Assembly (NCBI GenBank): GCA_037903475.1
Contig: JBAJFG010000054.1
Coordinates: 558,001-622,000, forward strand
Length of the DNA stretch: 64,000 nucleotides
From: Ancylostoma caninum
Taxonomy: Eukaryota > Nematoda > Chromadorea > Rhabditida > Ancylostomatidae
Reading direction: 5' to 3'
Under the pieces are notes generated by a model. The model did not search any database and had not been told where the DNA came from. It worked only from the letters and a program-made list of their open reading frames with translations. Every line of letters begins with the position of its first letter. The stretch's first letter is position 1. The translations under genes were made by a program, and so were the position numbers. This document shows, piece after piece, positions 23,143 to 36,100 of the stretch.

Positions 23143-23308
23143 CAGTGCCGTAGATCCGCCTCGTCCTCAAGGTGCACCACCTGAGATCACACGTGGCGTC
23201 CTGCTGGCGATCGATACTCAGCCGGTTGGCTGCGGAAATACTGCCAGCAGGACGCCACATGTGATTTCAGGGGGTGCGCCTTGGGGACGAGGCGGATCTA
23301 CGGCACTG
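23143..23308. mobile_element. 166-bp TA-flanked MITE abutting the TIR element
   Basis: The left end CAGTGCCGTAGATCCGCCTC and right end GAGGCGGATCTACGGCACTG are exact inverted repeats. The arms run about 68 bp to a short loop (GATCGATACTCAGCC region). Flanking TA dinucleotides lie at 23141-23142 and 23309-23310; the left TA is the same one that ends the preceding element. Confidence 0.88.
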
Positions 23309-23497
23309 TACAGATGGGCATCCAGTGATGTGAAAGGCAACACCTTGGGTAGTCCAATGAGCTGAAAACTGATGGCGCACTTGGAAAACTTGTAAATTTT
23401 AAAGGCGAGAAAACTCTAAACTCTCCCAATAATTTTCACTCCAAATTGCTCGTCATTATCCATTGAATTTATTCCGTCTGTTTAAAAGAATTCAAAA

Positions 23498-23582
23498 TTT
23501 ACAGAGGACGGCAACGGCGGTGGCCCAACTGCGGCCTCGTGGAGGACGCAGTTGGGCCACCGCCGTTGCCGTCCTCTGTAAA
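23498..23582. repeat. Perfect 36-bp inverted repeat, 13-nt loop
   Basis: 23498-23533 (TTTACAGAGGACGGCAACGG then CGGTGGCCCAACTGCG) is the exact reverse complement of 23547-23582. A degraded relative of the arm (GGCCGCAGATGGGCCAACGC) occurs at 23776-23800, so it is a very young or conserved MITE or hairpin unit. Confidence 0.9.
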
Positions 23583-23589
23583 GACGCAG

Positions 23590-26500
23590 TCGCAGACGAC
23601 TGCTCCGCGCGCCGGGATCGGTGTCGCCACCTTCGGAATGCTATTTCTTGGGTCTTCTCTCCCCGATTTGCTCAAGAATCCTTAGAATAGACTAAAAAAG
23701 CTCTAAGAAGTTGCATAACAGCAGCAGAATACATAGGTTACAGCGCGCCCAGTGCGGTTGCGCAACGTCCTTCTCAAGGCCGCAGATGGGCCAACGCCAT
23801 TGAAGTCCACTGTAATTCATTAGTGCTGAAGCCGAAAAAATGAGGAATTTTTGGAATATGACCCTAATTAGTAGGAGGGGTCAAGGCTATTAAGGAACAT
23901 TTTGAAATATTTGGTGACAGCTGCAAAAGTGTGAGGCGTTCAAGAGAGAAATAGATGCAAAACATTGTTCTCCATCATGAAACGCTTTAAGTTTCAAAAA
24001 ATTTTCACCAGAGGCAAAGTTATAGAGAAATTCCGCGGAAATTTTAACATTCTACCGACGCGGCTGTAGCTCTCGGACTTGCTGCAGGATGATGGGTACA
24101 TGATGAGCGCAGGATGGATGTGCGGCTGGCTGGAAACAGGTTGAAATTGTCTCATTCAGATAGCTAATTTCTTTGAGAAGCTTCATTTCCTAACGAGGAT
24201 ACACTTACTAATAGCAAATCGAGGGATTAAACATGTTTAACGGCAAACAAGAATGAACAGGCAGCAATGAGTACCCCTGCCTTATCCCATCATTAACGTA
24301 TCTTATCTTGCAAACAACTCAGTATCTCATCAACAGTATCATTCAATCGATGAGATCGCTTCCAGATCGACTCATTCCGCTCCTCATTCCGAATGGGTCG
24401 CCTGACGTTCACTCACGTCAGATCACCTGACTGGTACGTTTACTACGGGCCCTGATCTTTGCACCATCACATCGCGAAAGCTTCGTGAAATTTCAGGCCG
24501 AAGCGTCAGATTTTACGCGCATCAGCCATGAATAGCGCCGAAGCTGCAGGGATTGACTTGAAACCTTCGGTGAAATAAGAACAAAGGGAATAGTGGAAGT
24601 TCTCTGAAAAGACATTTCAAGTTTATATGAAGTAAAAAAGCTGTGGTAGGTAACGTAATTTTCCTATTCAAACACATAAGTTTCTGCTGCCTTTGCATAC
24701 ACCTATACATCTAATCCGGCGCTATCATATGCACCCTAGTATGTTCCATAACATCTCCTTTTATAGCTCTGCAAACCTAAACGTTTTTATACCCGACGAT
24801 GCGCCAACGTACGAATGAACAGCTAGCGTTTCATTTGCGCGTCCTCATTTGAATCAGCTGCGCGTCCTCATTCAAATCAGCGCAGCGTGCTTCTGGACGT
24901 GTTCCGATGAATCCTTGATGTATTAAGCCATCTTTCTCCTTGCTTTTCATTCAAAATCATTTGCTTTGACAAGCACTCATGACTACTCTGAACGTAATGC
25001 CTCGATTCCTTGTCATACGACAAGTTAAGACTTATTCTACTCCTGTGATTACGTTTTTCATTAACGTGAACGATTGAAGAGCTTCATGAGATATGTTCAG
25101 GCTGAATGTGAATAAACTTATATTTATTCAGTTTCCTCTTCACTACTATACAATTGTAAATAGGAAAAAGATTCTAATTCTGTCGACTGTAGCTTGGGTC
25201 ACTGTCAAGAGGCATCCGATCGAATTGGCGTCAGATAATCTGGTCGACAGCGTAGGAGCTTACAGCCAGCCGCCTAGCGCCTGTAGCAGGTTCGGCACAG
25301 TCCATCCTTGTGCTAGACAAACTGTATGCTCCACCTACAGTAATAATAAGATTTAATGGGCTGCCCGAAAGCTATTTCGGCATGCTCCAGATCAGCAATC
25401 TGCTGCTCTCGCAGTTTTGCATCTGTGACTTAAGAAAACTGGTATTCAGTAAGGAGAAGGTCTGACGAATAAGGAGGATGAATGCGAATCTTGATGTCTC
25501 ACTGCTCTGTTTTTGCCGGGTGGATTTTTGAGCGAGAGGCTTAGCGCTACTTTGGAGCAGGAGAAACCTGATTTCGTTCATCACTGCCTACCACATCTAC
25601 GGCTGATTTTCGGAGATCGACTAGACCTTACAATACTAATTGTCAATGCTCGACTAGGTTTGAAAAGGCTACAGTCAATCACACCCTTACAGCACCACCA
25701 AACTCCTGACGCAATCTCCCGAGAGAGAAAATTTTGTTTAAGAAAACGTAGAAGTGGAAAAACGTCTCTGCCCATACCCATCTGCACTTCTTCTTATCGT
25801 ACAGTAACCGATTCTTATCTACGGTAAATGTATATATCTAGAAAGAAATGTATCTAGAAATGAGTCGTTTTGGGACGCCAAATTAGTTTAGAAGCGATGT
25901 CACGCTAGGTGAGACGCTGGTCATCAGTCAGATCTTGTTTTATTCACGTCCGCGTCTTTCTTACCCAGTTGATGGAGATCACGGCTGTCCTCAACGCCTG
26001 ATCGTCAAGCGACATTCCGGTACCACGACCATGGTGGAATTCCAGTCTAAAATCGAAGGAAGAAAACTTCGGGAATCCCTAGCTCACTGTTCGTTAGGAA
26101 GGCGACTCTAAGCCTAAACAAATGCAAGATTACCGGAGACCTGCGATTCAGAGTGTTCGAGTTAGATTTCATTAACCATGACCACCCGAAAATCGCTTCG
26201 GCTCATCAATTGTTCGGAACTCCACAAAAAGCTGCTGAAGAGACCTAGCCAAAATATTCAAGTGGCTTTTGAAAGAGGAGGAAAAGCCCTCTCAGAAAGT
26301 CACACAAACTTGATTGTCAAATTCCACAGGAGAGAAAAGTTTACTTGTGCATGCTTGAAAACGGCAATTAAATTCGCACCAATCTGATAGTATAGGTAGT
26401 GCTAATTGGGTTGGGTACCTCTTGACCGTTTCCCCTATAACTTGGATAGTGTTCGGTTACACCTTCTTCACAGTTGACTCGTTCATGAGTAGAGTGGTGA

Positions 26501-28250
26501 GATTTTCTGTCCTTCTAGCAAGTCTACTGCCCTCCGACGACTCAACACTCCTATTTCAGGGAGGATGTGACCGAGTTCAGATCGACCCTTATATTTACAT
26601 GCGCATCTGCATTCTACGTCGTTGTAATCGTTGCTTTGTTTACTATCTCTGCCATCATCTATTTTATCGATCATGCTTCAGCAAGGTCTGGGACAATACA
26701 AAGAACGGTAACTTCCTCATGATTACTACTTTTATAATACGTAGTAGTACGTATTATTTCAACAGAGTGCGTTTCGAACATGAGTGTGCGGAACTATCTG
26801 CTTTACGCTTTACGTTTTTCGGCTTTAGCTGAGGCTGCTATAGTTTCTAATGTATTGTGTTTTTCTCTACGCAGTCTTTAGTGTTTTTCCCTATTTTGGT
26901 GGAAATTGTTTTTAGAGAATTCTATGAGTGAAATGCAATACACAGCTCAACACACATTCTAGTGACACAAACAGCTCGCAGCCTAAAAGCCCACAGGGTA
27001 AATCAGTCATGCAATGCACAGGACCGTCAACCGTTACGCTCGTCGCAGGTGAGTATTTCATCAATCTCAATGTTTATTTGATGGTGAAGTAGTACAACAT
27101 TAGTATCCTCTTATACATGACTTGCAGGCAATCCTGCCTTCCAGCTGAGATCACTTTTTCGATTGTCACATATAATACAATACGTATCATCTATTACAAC
27201 TAGCGCCCCTTCAGGAGTATCTTTCAGATACATGGCATCTTAGTAACGTGAAGCTTGAATTATTTCAGGTGATTATTCGCACGGCATTGGTTTAACTGTA
27301 TTGTTCACAGGTGCTAAAGCAATCAATCTAACATATCTTGGATATGTCGCCATTTGCTTTTGTAAGAGCTCGAGGGCGAGTGGGAGGCTCACCCATCTCT
27401 GCGGGACATCAATGTCATCATGGAACTGGAGACAGTGTTCAGAGGGTTTCTATTTCCATCTGAACAATGGGCTAGATACAAAAACTATTGAAGATTTCTG
27501 TAGTTAGAACCCGTTTTCCCTCTTCTTCAAAAGTTTCAATATGTTCTTGAATAGCTATCCAGTCAGAGCAAATTATCTTAGACTTCAACAGTTCACAACA
27601 TAAACGGTCACGCTCGGTTACTCACACATCATTTCGAGTGAGAAGAGACCTTAATCTTTATTCTCCATTCATTTCTCTTTATCGCGATATCACAGCGTGT
27701 CTGACTTCTTTCGCGAGGAGTCCAGCAAATCTGTTCGTACACGCATCGAGCAGAGTGGTCCAGTTTCGCTGAGTTCCTTCGCTTCCTTTTGTCGAGATCT
27801 CGCAGTTTCATCAAGCGATCAAGTATTCGGCTTTCTTCTGCTCCTGCTGGTCATTGGCATGCGCGCAATCGATCTGCCGGAAACAAAGGCATATAACCCA
27901 CGTGCGCCTAATACGAGTTGGGTTGGAGTCTTCTCCGTTCCGCGCCGGTCTTCTTGGGAGGAACTGGCTTTCTGCCTCTTGCGATCGGAGAGCTGCCCAG
28001 GAACCAACCGCTTTCGGAGGACGGTCGGAGTGAACTGAAGAGACCTTGCTGCACTCGAGTCATATTGAGATATCCCAAAAGTGACTCTTCGGTAAGACTC
28101 AGAATCTGCTAATAGAGCAAGCGGGTCTCTTGAAGTGGTGCGCGGAGGCGATCCTTTGCTGAGAGTTAACTCTCATGCATCACCAATCTGAATGCGATGG
28201 ATTGTCGCATGCTACTAGTATTCACGATCAAATGAAGAGCTACATAATGC
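23590..28250. other. No confident gene; repeats and unassigned frames
   Basis: Plus-strand frames at 25093-25356, 25513-25827, 26422-26832 (136 codons, Cys/Phe-rich) and 27697-28038 are open, but none shows a domain I can name or well-placed splice signals; several have equally open antisense partners. A copy of the 4.9-kb dispersed repeat is at 27245-27320. A phrase at 24510-24535 (GCGCATCAGCCATGAATAGC) is an inverted relative of 14365-14385. Confidence 0.4.
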
Positions 28251-28272
28251 AGAAGTTTGAGCTCGTACCATA

Positions 28273-28776
28273 ATGCTAACGGAACCTTTTGCAAGAATCA
28301 GAAAGAATCAGAAAAGACTGTACCACACAGCTGCTGTGGTTGAAATACCCCCTAGCAATCTTAAGCGCATGCTAGTGCGTAATCGCCTCTGCCCCACCCC
28401 TGACTGCAAAATTTGCCCAGGTGGCAGTGAGGGATATTGCATGATTTCAAGTGCAATATACCTGATCTCCTGCAATGAGTGTGGCTACGAATACATAGGG
28501 GAAACGGCCAGGCCTCTATGCGTGCGCATCAAGGAACACTTGGATGCAAAAACCAGATCGCGTCCTTCTTCTGCTCTGGGTAGTCATCGCGTAGAACATC
28601 ACCACGGAGCCGGTTTTGATGTATCGGTCAAGATCCTAGCGCAAGAGACCCAGGTAGCAGCTCGCGAAACTTTAGAGGCGTTTTGGATCCACGCTCGAAA
28701 TCCAAAAATGAATCGGAAAGACGAGTGCCTTCAAATCACGCGGGAGCTCTCACCTTACTTCGGCCTATTGTTTTGA
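28273..28776 (+). mobile_element. Penelope-like element remnant 2: intact GIY-YIG endonuclease frame
   Basis: A 167-codon uninterrupted frame carries, in order: IPPSNLKRMLVRNRLC, a Cys motif PTPDCKICPGG, the GIY-YIG core IYLISCNECGYEYIGET (residues about 63-79), RPLCVRIKEH with the family's catalytic Arg, ETLEAFWI with the catalytic Glu, and NPKMNRKDECLQ with the Asn. The frame ends in a natural stop. In Penelope-like retroelements this nuclease follows the reverse transcriptase and nicks the target. Here no reverse transcriptase is found upstream, so the copy is 5'-truncated but its nuclease residues all appear intact. The nearest Met is an internal one; true initiation is unknown. A domesticated nuclease cannot be excluded but is unsupported. 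Confidence 0.85.
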
Positions 28777-28779
28777 CCT

Positions 28780-30041
28780 ACAGTAGGTACTTAAGCGCCC
28801 TAGGTGAACACCCCGTAGTCGCACCCAACGCCCCCACCTTGTAGATCGCCGATAAGGTACGGTTTTTTCGTTAGCTCGTGGTCCTGTGACCAAAAATTAG
28901 GCTTAGAATGTTTCTTCGTAGGTTTGCGGAGGCGTTTGGCCGAATAGATTGCAATCGAATTCGCCCTTTCAGGCTCTGAAGAAGGCGAACTCGCCGAAAC
29001 GTCAGCCTAATGAAGTCACTAACAATCTCGTGTTCGGCTGCAACAGAACAATCCACAATCAGAAAAGAAATACAACCGTGTCTCAATGGTCGCGCCTCCC
29101 ACTTTATTTTGAGCTGTTACAAAAGCAAATGACGACATCTCCCCGTTCTGTTGGGTTATTTGAGTTGCTATCGAGTTGGCTTGGTGCGGCCGTGGAAGTA
29201 TTACCGTTCCATTGAACTCCGCTGGTGTGATGGTACTAAATATGGTGCGCTAAATGAGACAGTACCCCCCCCCCCCCATCTCCGAATTAAATAGCGTCAA
29301 ACTGAGGACGACTTCAGCGAGTTCCGTCTCGTATGAGCATGTATTTAAATCTATTTTCATAATGTATGTAATTCTACTATCACGTTTGGAACCGTTAAAT
29401 ACTAAGAATGCGAAGAGAATGATACCTAAGTTTTGACACTTCAAGTCCATAATGAGCAAATTCTAGCGACAACAAAAAAAAACGACAACGGTAAGTGTAC
29501 TTTCAGTAGAACACGAGCCAAAAAATATCAATTTATTGAAGGATATTATTGCACTTGGACAATCGAGCATTGTAGACGGTGATACACACACAACGAGAGA
29601 ACTTCGACTAGAACGAAACTACAGCAAACGAACACTGAAGGCAATTGGCTGGCACACGTGTGATCCGCATTCGTACAGCAGCTGGGGGCTGTTCTTCGGA
29701 ACTGAGACATCGGAGAGGTTTAATGCTAAATTTGGGACGACGGACAACAAGTACATAAGTGACATATGTAGTTCGGCGGTAGACGGATATGTGAGCGAAT
29801 CACCCAAGCATTTAGCATAAAAAGGTACGTAACTGGATATGACGATAAAACTCTATAGGTTACAAACAGTGGTAAAACAGTAGTAAACGAATCAACTATT
29901 TAAGCACATCTGAAAGGACGTAAAATTTTCAAAGAAACAGTTTCAATCGAGTTGTAAAAAGTGTGAGGAAATTAAAACAGCGGCATGACACCGTGATCAC
30001 AGTAAACAAGATAAATCTACTTTGTGGAAGCTCTTTCACAG
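28780..30041. other. 3' flank of the scaffold gene; simple repeats; one unexplained frame
   Basis: A run of 13 C lies at 29265-29277. On the minus strand the first AATAAA after the scaffold gene's stop is at 29538-29533, about 500 nt downstream, and is the best poly(A) signal candidate. A plus-strand frame at 29536-29820 (94 codons, ends SPKHLA) opposes this presumed 3' UTR; its composition is protein-like but I do not recognise it. Confidence 0.4.
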
Positions 30042-33000
30042 TTACATGTTGCTAACCAGCCTGTATTTCTCTTCCAGTGACATATCAAATCCACGATGAA
30101 TGTTCTTTTTGTTCTGGCGCAGTCTTTCACGAGCCTCTTGGGCGGACAGACCGAAGATGTCGAACTTGTCAACAATCGGTGACACTAAAAAAGTAACATT
30201 CTTCTACAAGGGAAGCAAATTCGAACATAGCAGCCTAAAGAAAAAAAAACATTACTTCCGTGTTGCACTACCGAGATTCACTAGCCCGATTCTCAAAAAC
30301 ATTCACAAAAATCAAAGAGGAAGAACTAAAAAAGGTAATAAATACAACGCCTTAGGCCTTGAATATTTCAACTTAAGAATTGAAAGCGCAGTAAAACACC
30401 ACATGATATTGTTCGAAGATATTACTATTTACTTATGCCTTCTAACAGAACGAACACCAGCTTATTCTAAAGTACACAACCAAACCGCTTTTCGTTCTTG
30501 GTGAAAGAGTACCAGCATCAAGGTACTCATGAAAATCGTATCCACATTCGCTATCATATGATCTATCACGTCGGGAAATGTTGGAACGCAGCACAGTCAT
30601 GTTGTGATCTCAGCGAGAGTTCTGACGAAGGAACAGTCATCTAAGTCAATTTGAAAGATCATTCATAATCATGAGATAGAAGCTCTGCAGATGAAAAAGG
30701 AAGGGATTGCTCATCAAATCTCAAGTACCAGGAACATTTTGCAGCCACGGAAGAGGATGAAAGCTTGAAAACGAGAGTGCTGGCCGAACACCTCAACTCA
30801 GACAATTTTTCGGAAGGACCGCAGCAGAAAACCGGAAAAACCGACAGGTGACCTGCGGTCCTTTCGGTTTCCTGCTGCATTTCTTCCGATTAGCTGCTGC
30901 GGTCCTTCCGAATAGTTGCTGCGGCCCTTCCGAATAACTCCGCGCTCCTTTCGAACGGCTGCCGCGTTCCTTTCGAATAACTGCTGCAGTCCTTCCGAAT
31001 AGCTGCTGCGGTCTTTCCGACTGGATACGGGGATGTGCGCGCCAATTCCGCAGAACTGCATTGGCAACCAATCCATTCCCGTAGGACGACCATGCGGCGG
31101 TAATCACACGCAAAAATGACAACCTCGCTCAGGGTCACTGGCTCTGTGGTCCGATATACTCATGAAGCCAATTTCCCATCTCGAGTTTGAAACAACTGGA
31201 TTTTTGTTGGTCGCAACAAAACTGAGCTCTGTTCATGAGAAGGGTATAATAACGCTCACTCCCTCTCCTCCATACTGCTGCGGTCCTTCTGCACTCGGAA
31301 AAACATTCTGCTGCGGTTCTTCCTCCGAATCTTTCTCCACACAAATCTATTTTGCTGCGGTCCTTCCGAACCACTCCAGCGAGATTCTGAAGGACCGCAG
31401 CAGAATGTTTTCTGCTGCGGTCCTTCCGAAAATTTTTGCCTCTGCGTCCCTCGCTTCTTAAACACATGAGCGCGATCTCTTTCTGCTGCGATCCTTCCGA
31501 CAATTTGTCTGAGAATGTGGATCACTCCACCATCATTCTTCCTCTCAAAAAGCTTTAAAAAAAGCATGGATATTGGTCTTATGGTCCTCACGAAGTCTCA
31601 GGCAGAACCAAAGCCGGAAGTGCTCGAATTTCCACCGATTTCCTGTAGTGAAACAAACAGAATCCACATTTGAGAGACCTCGTCAATAGAAGCCCCTTCG
31701 TTCTCACGTCTGCCAAAAGTTTGTGGTCGCCAACCTTGACAGACAAGTTCTTCTTTATCTGTGAGAATTGTACCGCCCTATTTCACTACCTGAACACTTT
31801 TCGGCTCGGCTTTGCTGACTGTTCTTCGGCCAAAATTTCGTTGAGATAGCGAAATTGCTGTGCTGCATTCCAATTTTTTCCTCGAATGGTAGAGCATGCG
31901 ATGGCGAATGGGTTAACTTTTAGTTAAGATAAAGCGCTTCTCCTTTCTCAATAATCATACCCTTTCTATCAGATTTCCTAATGAAAGCAATAATGAAACA
32001 ACAAGTAGAACACCAACCACTGTCCGTTGAAGTTGGATATCCATTCAAACTGCTTCCATTGCTTGGAGGGGACACCTGTGCTGGTTGTGATGGTTCCTGG
32101 CGTTGAGGCTGGTATGTTGGCACATACTATAAGGAGGTAACCATGAACCATAATCAGGTAAACTATCGGAACAAAATTGTTTAACATTCCCACATTATAG
32201 ATTAGTTGTTTGTACAGTGTTTAAACTAAAATTGGCTAAAAAGGCTGCTAAGCATCATGGATTATGTTGGACAAGATGAGCTACACTCCTTTAGTTATAT
32301 ACTTTAAGCATATCAGTGCATCAAACAAAAACAGAAGCAAAATTTTGCAGTGCTGTGAAAAACAACATCAAACCCATAAAAAGTGCAGTTTGAAAAGCAC
32401 TACCAAAAAGCTTCCAGAAACTGAACCAAATGCAGTATCTCCCCGCCACCAGACATAAGAAAAAACCAAGAGTCACATACATGCGGTGCAGGTTCTGCCG
32501 CGTCGACGGCGCTTGCGTGCGAAGAGTGCGATGACTTCGACGTGCTGGAGTTCGTCTCTTTATGGTGCACCAAGTCCGCCGGTGGTCTCGCTTCCAGGTC
32601 TTCCGGTGGTAGCTCGTAAGTTTTTTCTAGTACTTCAGGTTCAGCTGGTTCAGCTATCACTCCTGCTGTGGTGATCTGAGGTAGTGCCGCGAACACCTGG
32701 TCCATGATATCAGCCGACTCCTCCGCAGACGGTTCGTTCATTGCTGCTGGTTCAGGAGGTTCCTCATTCACAGTAGACACGTGCGTTTCACTCTCCTTAT
32801 GTTCGTACTCAATTTCATGCACTTCTTCTACTTCAATTTGGTCGGTATCCTCAGGAGACTAGAAACAACATAATAACCATTGCAACCAAATACATTCAGA
32901 AGCACTTTTAATACTGTGAACACGGAACAAGGACTTTACAAAACGAAGACACACAGAGATGACTTTCAAAAGCGTTTTAAAACAGGCGCAAGACAATTGT

Positions 33001-33169
33001 ACCAGCAAATACCAAGCACAGACTCGCAAAAACGTTGGAGAAGCAAACAACAGCTTTTTTCTTGGAAATAAGATTAGCCAGTGCTCAACAGACCCATTCA
33101 AAAACAAACCTGTGGTGGTGCTTTGTATCGAAGCTGTGGAAATTCTTCTTCATCGCTAATGTGTATGCT
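30042..33169 (-). CDS. nrfl-1: nrfl-1 exons 9-12: acidic linker and ERM-binding tail
   Basis: Exon 9 (33169-33110) encodes SIHISDEEEFPQLRYKAPPQ. Exon 10 (32858-32481, 126 codons) is Glu/Pro/Ser/His-rich and presumably disordered. Exon 11 (32126-32018) is Gln/Pro/Ser-rich, beginning YVPTYQPQRQEPSQPAQ. Exon 12 (30184-30042) encodes DKFDIFGLSAQEARERLRQN and ends YRLVSNM. The last 25-30 residues match the amphipathic ERM-binding helix of NHERF proteins. The final S-N-M is itself a class I PDZ-ligand type (Ser at -2, hydrophobic at 0), as in the self-binding tail of vertebrate NHERF1. Confidence 0.9.
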
Positions 33170-36100
33170 CTGAAACACATCGTGAACAAAGGGAAAGAAA
33201 CAAGAGGCGGCTAATCCACAAAAAGTGATATAACCATTGCATAACATCATAATCTGCGGCTTTGAAGGACATCTGTGGGAAAGCTAACAAGAATCTCCGG
33301 AAATGGTTTCGTCTGAGTGCATAAGGAAGTCGTTCCGGTTACACGTCAACACGACTTCAAGGACATTAACAAGGACAGAGCTAATCACAGGTGATTTGAA
33401 GCATTACAGGGGCAAAAGTGTGCGAAATTGTCAGAAGGACGTTTTGAGACAGAGACAGAGACATTCGGAAGTACTTCAGGTCAACAGCAAGTTCAGGCAA
33501 TCGGAATACACAGAAAAAAAAAACACGGGTTCGATGTCAAAAGAGAAAAAAAAAAGACGAGAAACGACTTCTGTTCATGAAGTGACCCGTTGAAAGGAAA
33601 ACTGATGGATTTGCTGGAAAGCTTTGGGCCGATGACCAACTGTTGATCGGGATGGAAAAACTAAACGGAGTGAATGATGATGAAAATGGAAATGAAATAA
33701 AACGAAAGAAAGTTGAGAGAGCAACTGAGAAAAGTGAAAGTGAGAGGAGAAGCATAAGTAAAACGGAAAACAAAGAACCCGAGGCGTTTCGAGCGAAAAT
33801 AATCACTCATAACTGCGTGCTTCTACTGTTTTCACAACAGCAGATTTTTAAATGGATAGTCACGGAACCTCGAAAAAAAAGGTAAAACAAGCAGAAAATG
33901 TTATTGAGGTTCAAATAAATGAACAAAAGTCGTTCTCGCTTTTTTCAATGGAGAAAACGCTTTAATAGAATAATAAACGCACATGGGGACTTATTTGGTT
34001 GTGTGTCGACGATGTCTCCTCTTCAACGTAGTCAAACGAGTACTCCGCGCCATTCTCCTTGTACCATCTATCCACCTCTTCGGATGCAACTAGCAATGTG
34101 GTTCGCAGTGGCGAACGCTTGATTTGTGCAACGACTTCCTGGGAAAATAAAGAAAATTTCTACAAATAAATTCCTCTGTAAAATATTGGAGGAACACCAA
34201 TACCTAGGTTCTATCCTTGAAAATTCTGGAGTCGTTGGAAATATTAAGTAGAAAATGTGCAGGGGAGAGGGACCTTTCATACGAAAAGTAATTAGCGAGA
34301 CTCGTCTCGCACCTCGTTCGCACCTTGTTAAGGGCTACCAACTTTCCACATACCCATCCGATGATTTTTCACTATAATGATCACTCATAGGCTACTTGAA
34401 CAATTCTCCGTCACCCTGCCAAATACTGACTCCTAGAATAACTCATCGTCACATTTCACTTGATTTAAGAGGTTTTTTAATGTTTTTTGTTTTGCTTGAT
34501 TTGCTTGTTGTATTAGCAAGCATTCCATGGAAAACTCCTAATTCCATCTTCCCTTTTCACTCTAGTGAAGGAGAAACCTGTGAGATGGACCTAGAAATTG
34601 TTCCGAGCACTGGAAAAATATCTATAATATAAGTGCCGCGCATCAGATGTAGAGTACTTTGACTGCCACTAGAGTTTGAGCGCTTGAAAATGAGCACACG
34701 AGTTTTTGTAGCAAAATTCTAGCCTCTTCTAGGCCTACGAAATGGCTAGTCGCACTAATTTAGGGATCAAGCTAATCAGAATCATCGATTTGGGTATATT
34801 TAAAGGCAAGGCCCGGTCAGAATCTTGCCCACGCAGATTTTTTGCTGTCTGGGGTCCAAAACATATGCGTAGCACGTATCTGAAGTTTGAGACCTCGATA
34901 CAAGCTCTACCGCTGGATATGGGACAAAGTATTCGAGGAATACTGTGGCCGTAGGAAAACACGCTCCAACCTACAAAGGCTGCGCGCATGCATACTGAAC
35001 GACTACGGACGCTCAGGTACATACAGCCCGACGAACACTTCGTGGAACCATCCCCACCCCATCAAACGGACCACCGCTCTCTTGAATACGAATTTTTCCC
35101 TACGACACCACAACAGACAGCATGTAGGGCGCGCCGTAGAGCGTCATTTGAAGGCACGGACGCCGCAAACCCGCAAACGTCGTACCGAAATTGGTCGATG
35201 GAAACGGTTCGTTGTAGGACCTTTTCGGGGATTTTTCTATAGTTTTCGTACGAGGCGTCGCCGTGGGCTACGAATCCAATAGAAATTCGGGAGATGGAAT
35301 TTTGCTCGGATCTTGCCTTTAAGAGGGAAATCAGCTGGCTCTTAACAATGTGCGAGCGAGGTGCGAGACGACCCCGTTAATTACTTTTCGTATGAATAGT
35401 CACCCACCCAATGTGCAGTGCTAACAAGTGCTAACAAAGAAGATGGAATGTGGACTAACAACATACCTTATGAGGTGTGTTCGGGTAAACTAGAACACCA
35501 TTTACTCCAACAATACGCTGGCCCATCCGAAGACCAGCACGGTCTCCAATTCCACCTTGGTCAACTGTACCAATGAAATGGCCACGGCCTTTCTCAGCGT
35601 GGAGGTTAAAGCCGAATTCTTCTGACTGCGACGACTTCTCCTGCAAGAATATTCCATTTCACAAGCAATATAATAATCAAAATTCCCAAAAACGAGGTGA
35701 TTCTTAGAGAACAAAAGGCTCACAAGTTTGCAGAGGCGTGCTCTTGGCTTATTCATGGTAGGCTCTTCGTGTGGTGGCGGTGGAGCAACAAACACGGGAT
35801 CGGCTGCCTGGAAAACCACCAGATAAGAAAAACATATTACTCGTTCATTGATTCATTTGATGTCGAAACGGCTTTTCACAAGTTTTTATCTGGAGAAATA
35901 CATAATTTTCGGTTCTGCTCCGATAATAGCAACGCACAAGCCTAACTTTAGCTTTTCTATATCTTACATTATAAAAAATTTAATGGAAGTGTTTTTTCTC
36001 GCTATTCATACATTAAAGCAATAATTTTGTCCAAGTATGGAGAAAGAGAACAGTCCGATGTCATGACAGTAACGCATGAAAGTAAAATGTGGAGGAAGCG

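Noticed and set aside
30800..31510. Repeat cluster with CRISPR-like look
   Set aside because: Period is 22 bp without unique spacers, units are in both orientations, and the locus is a nematode intron.
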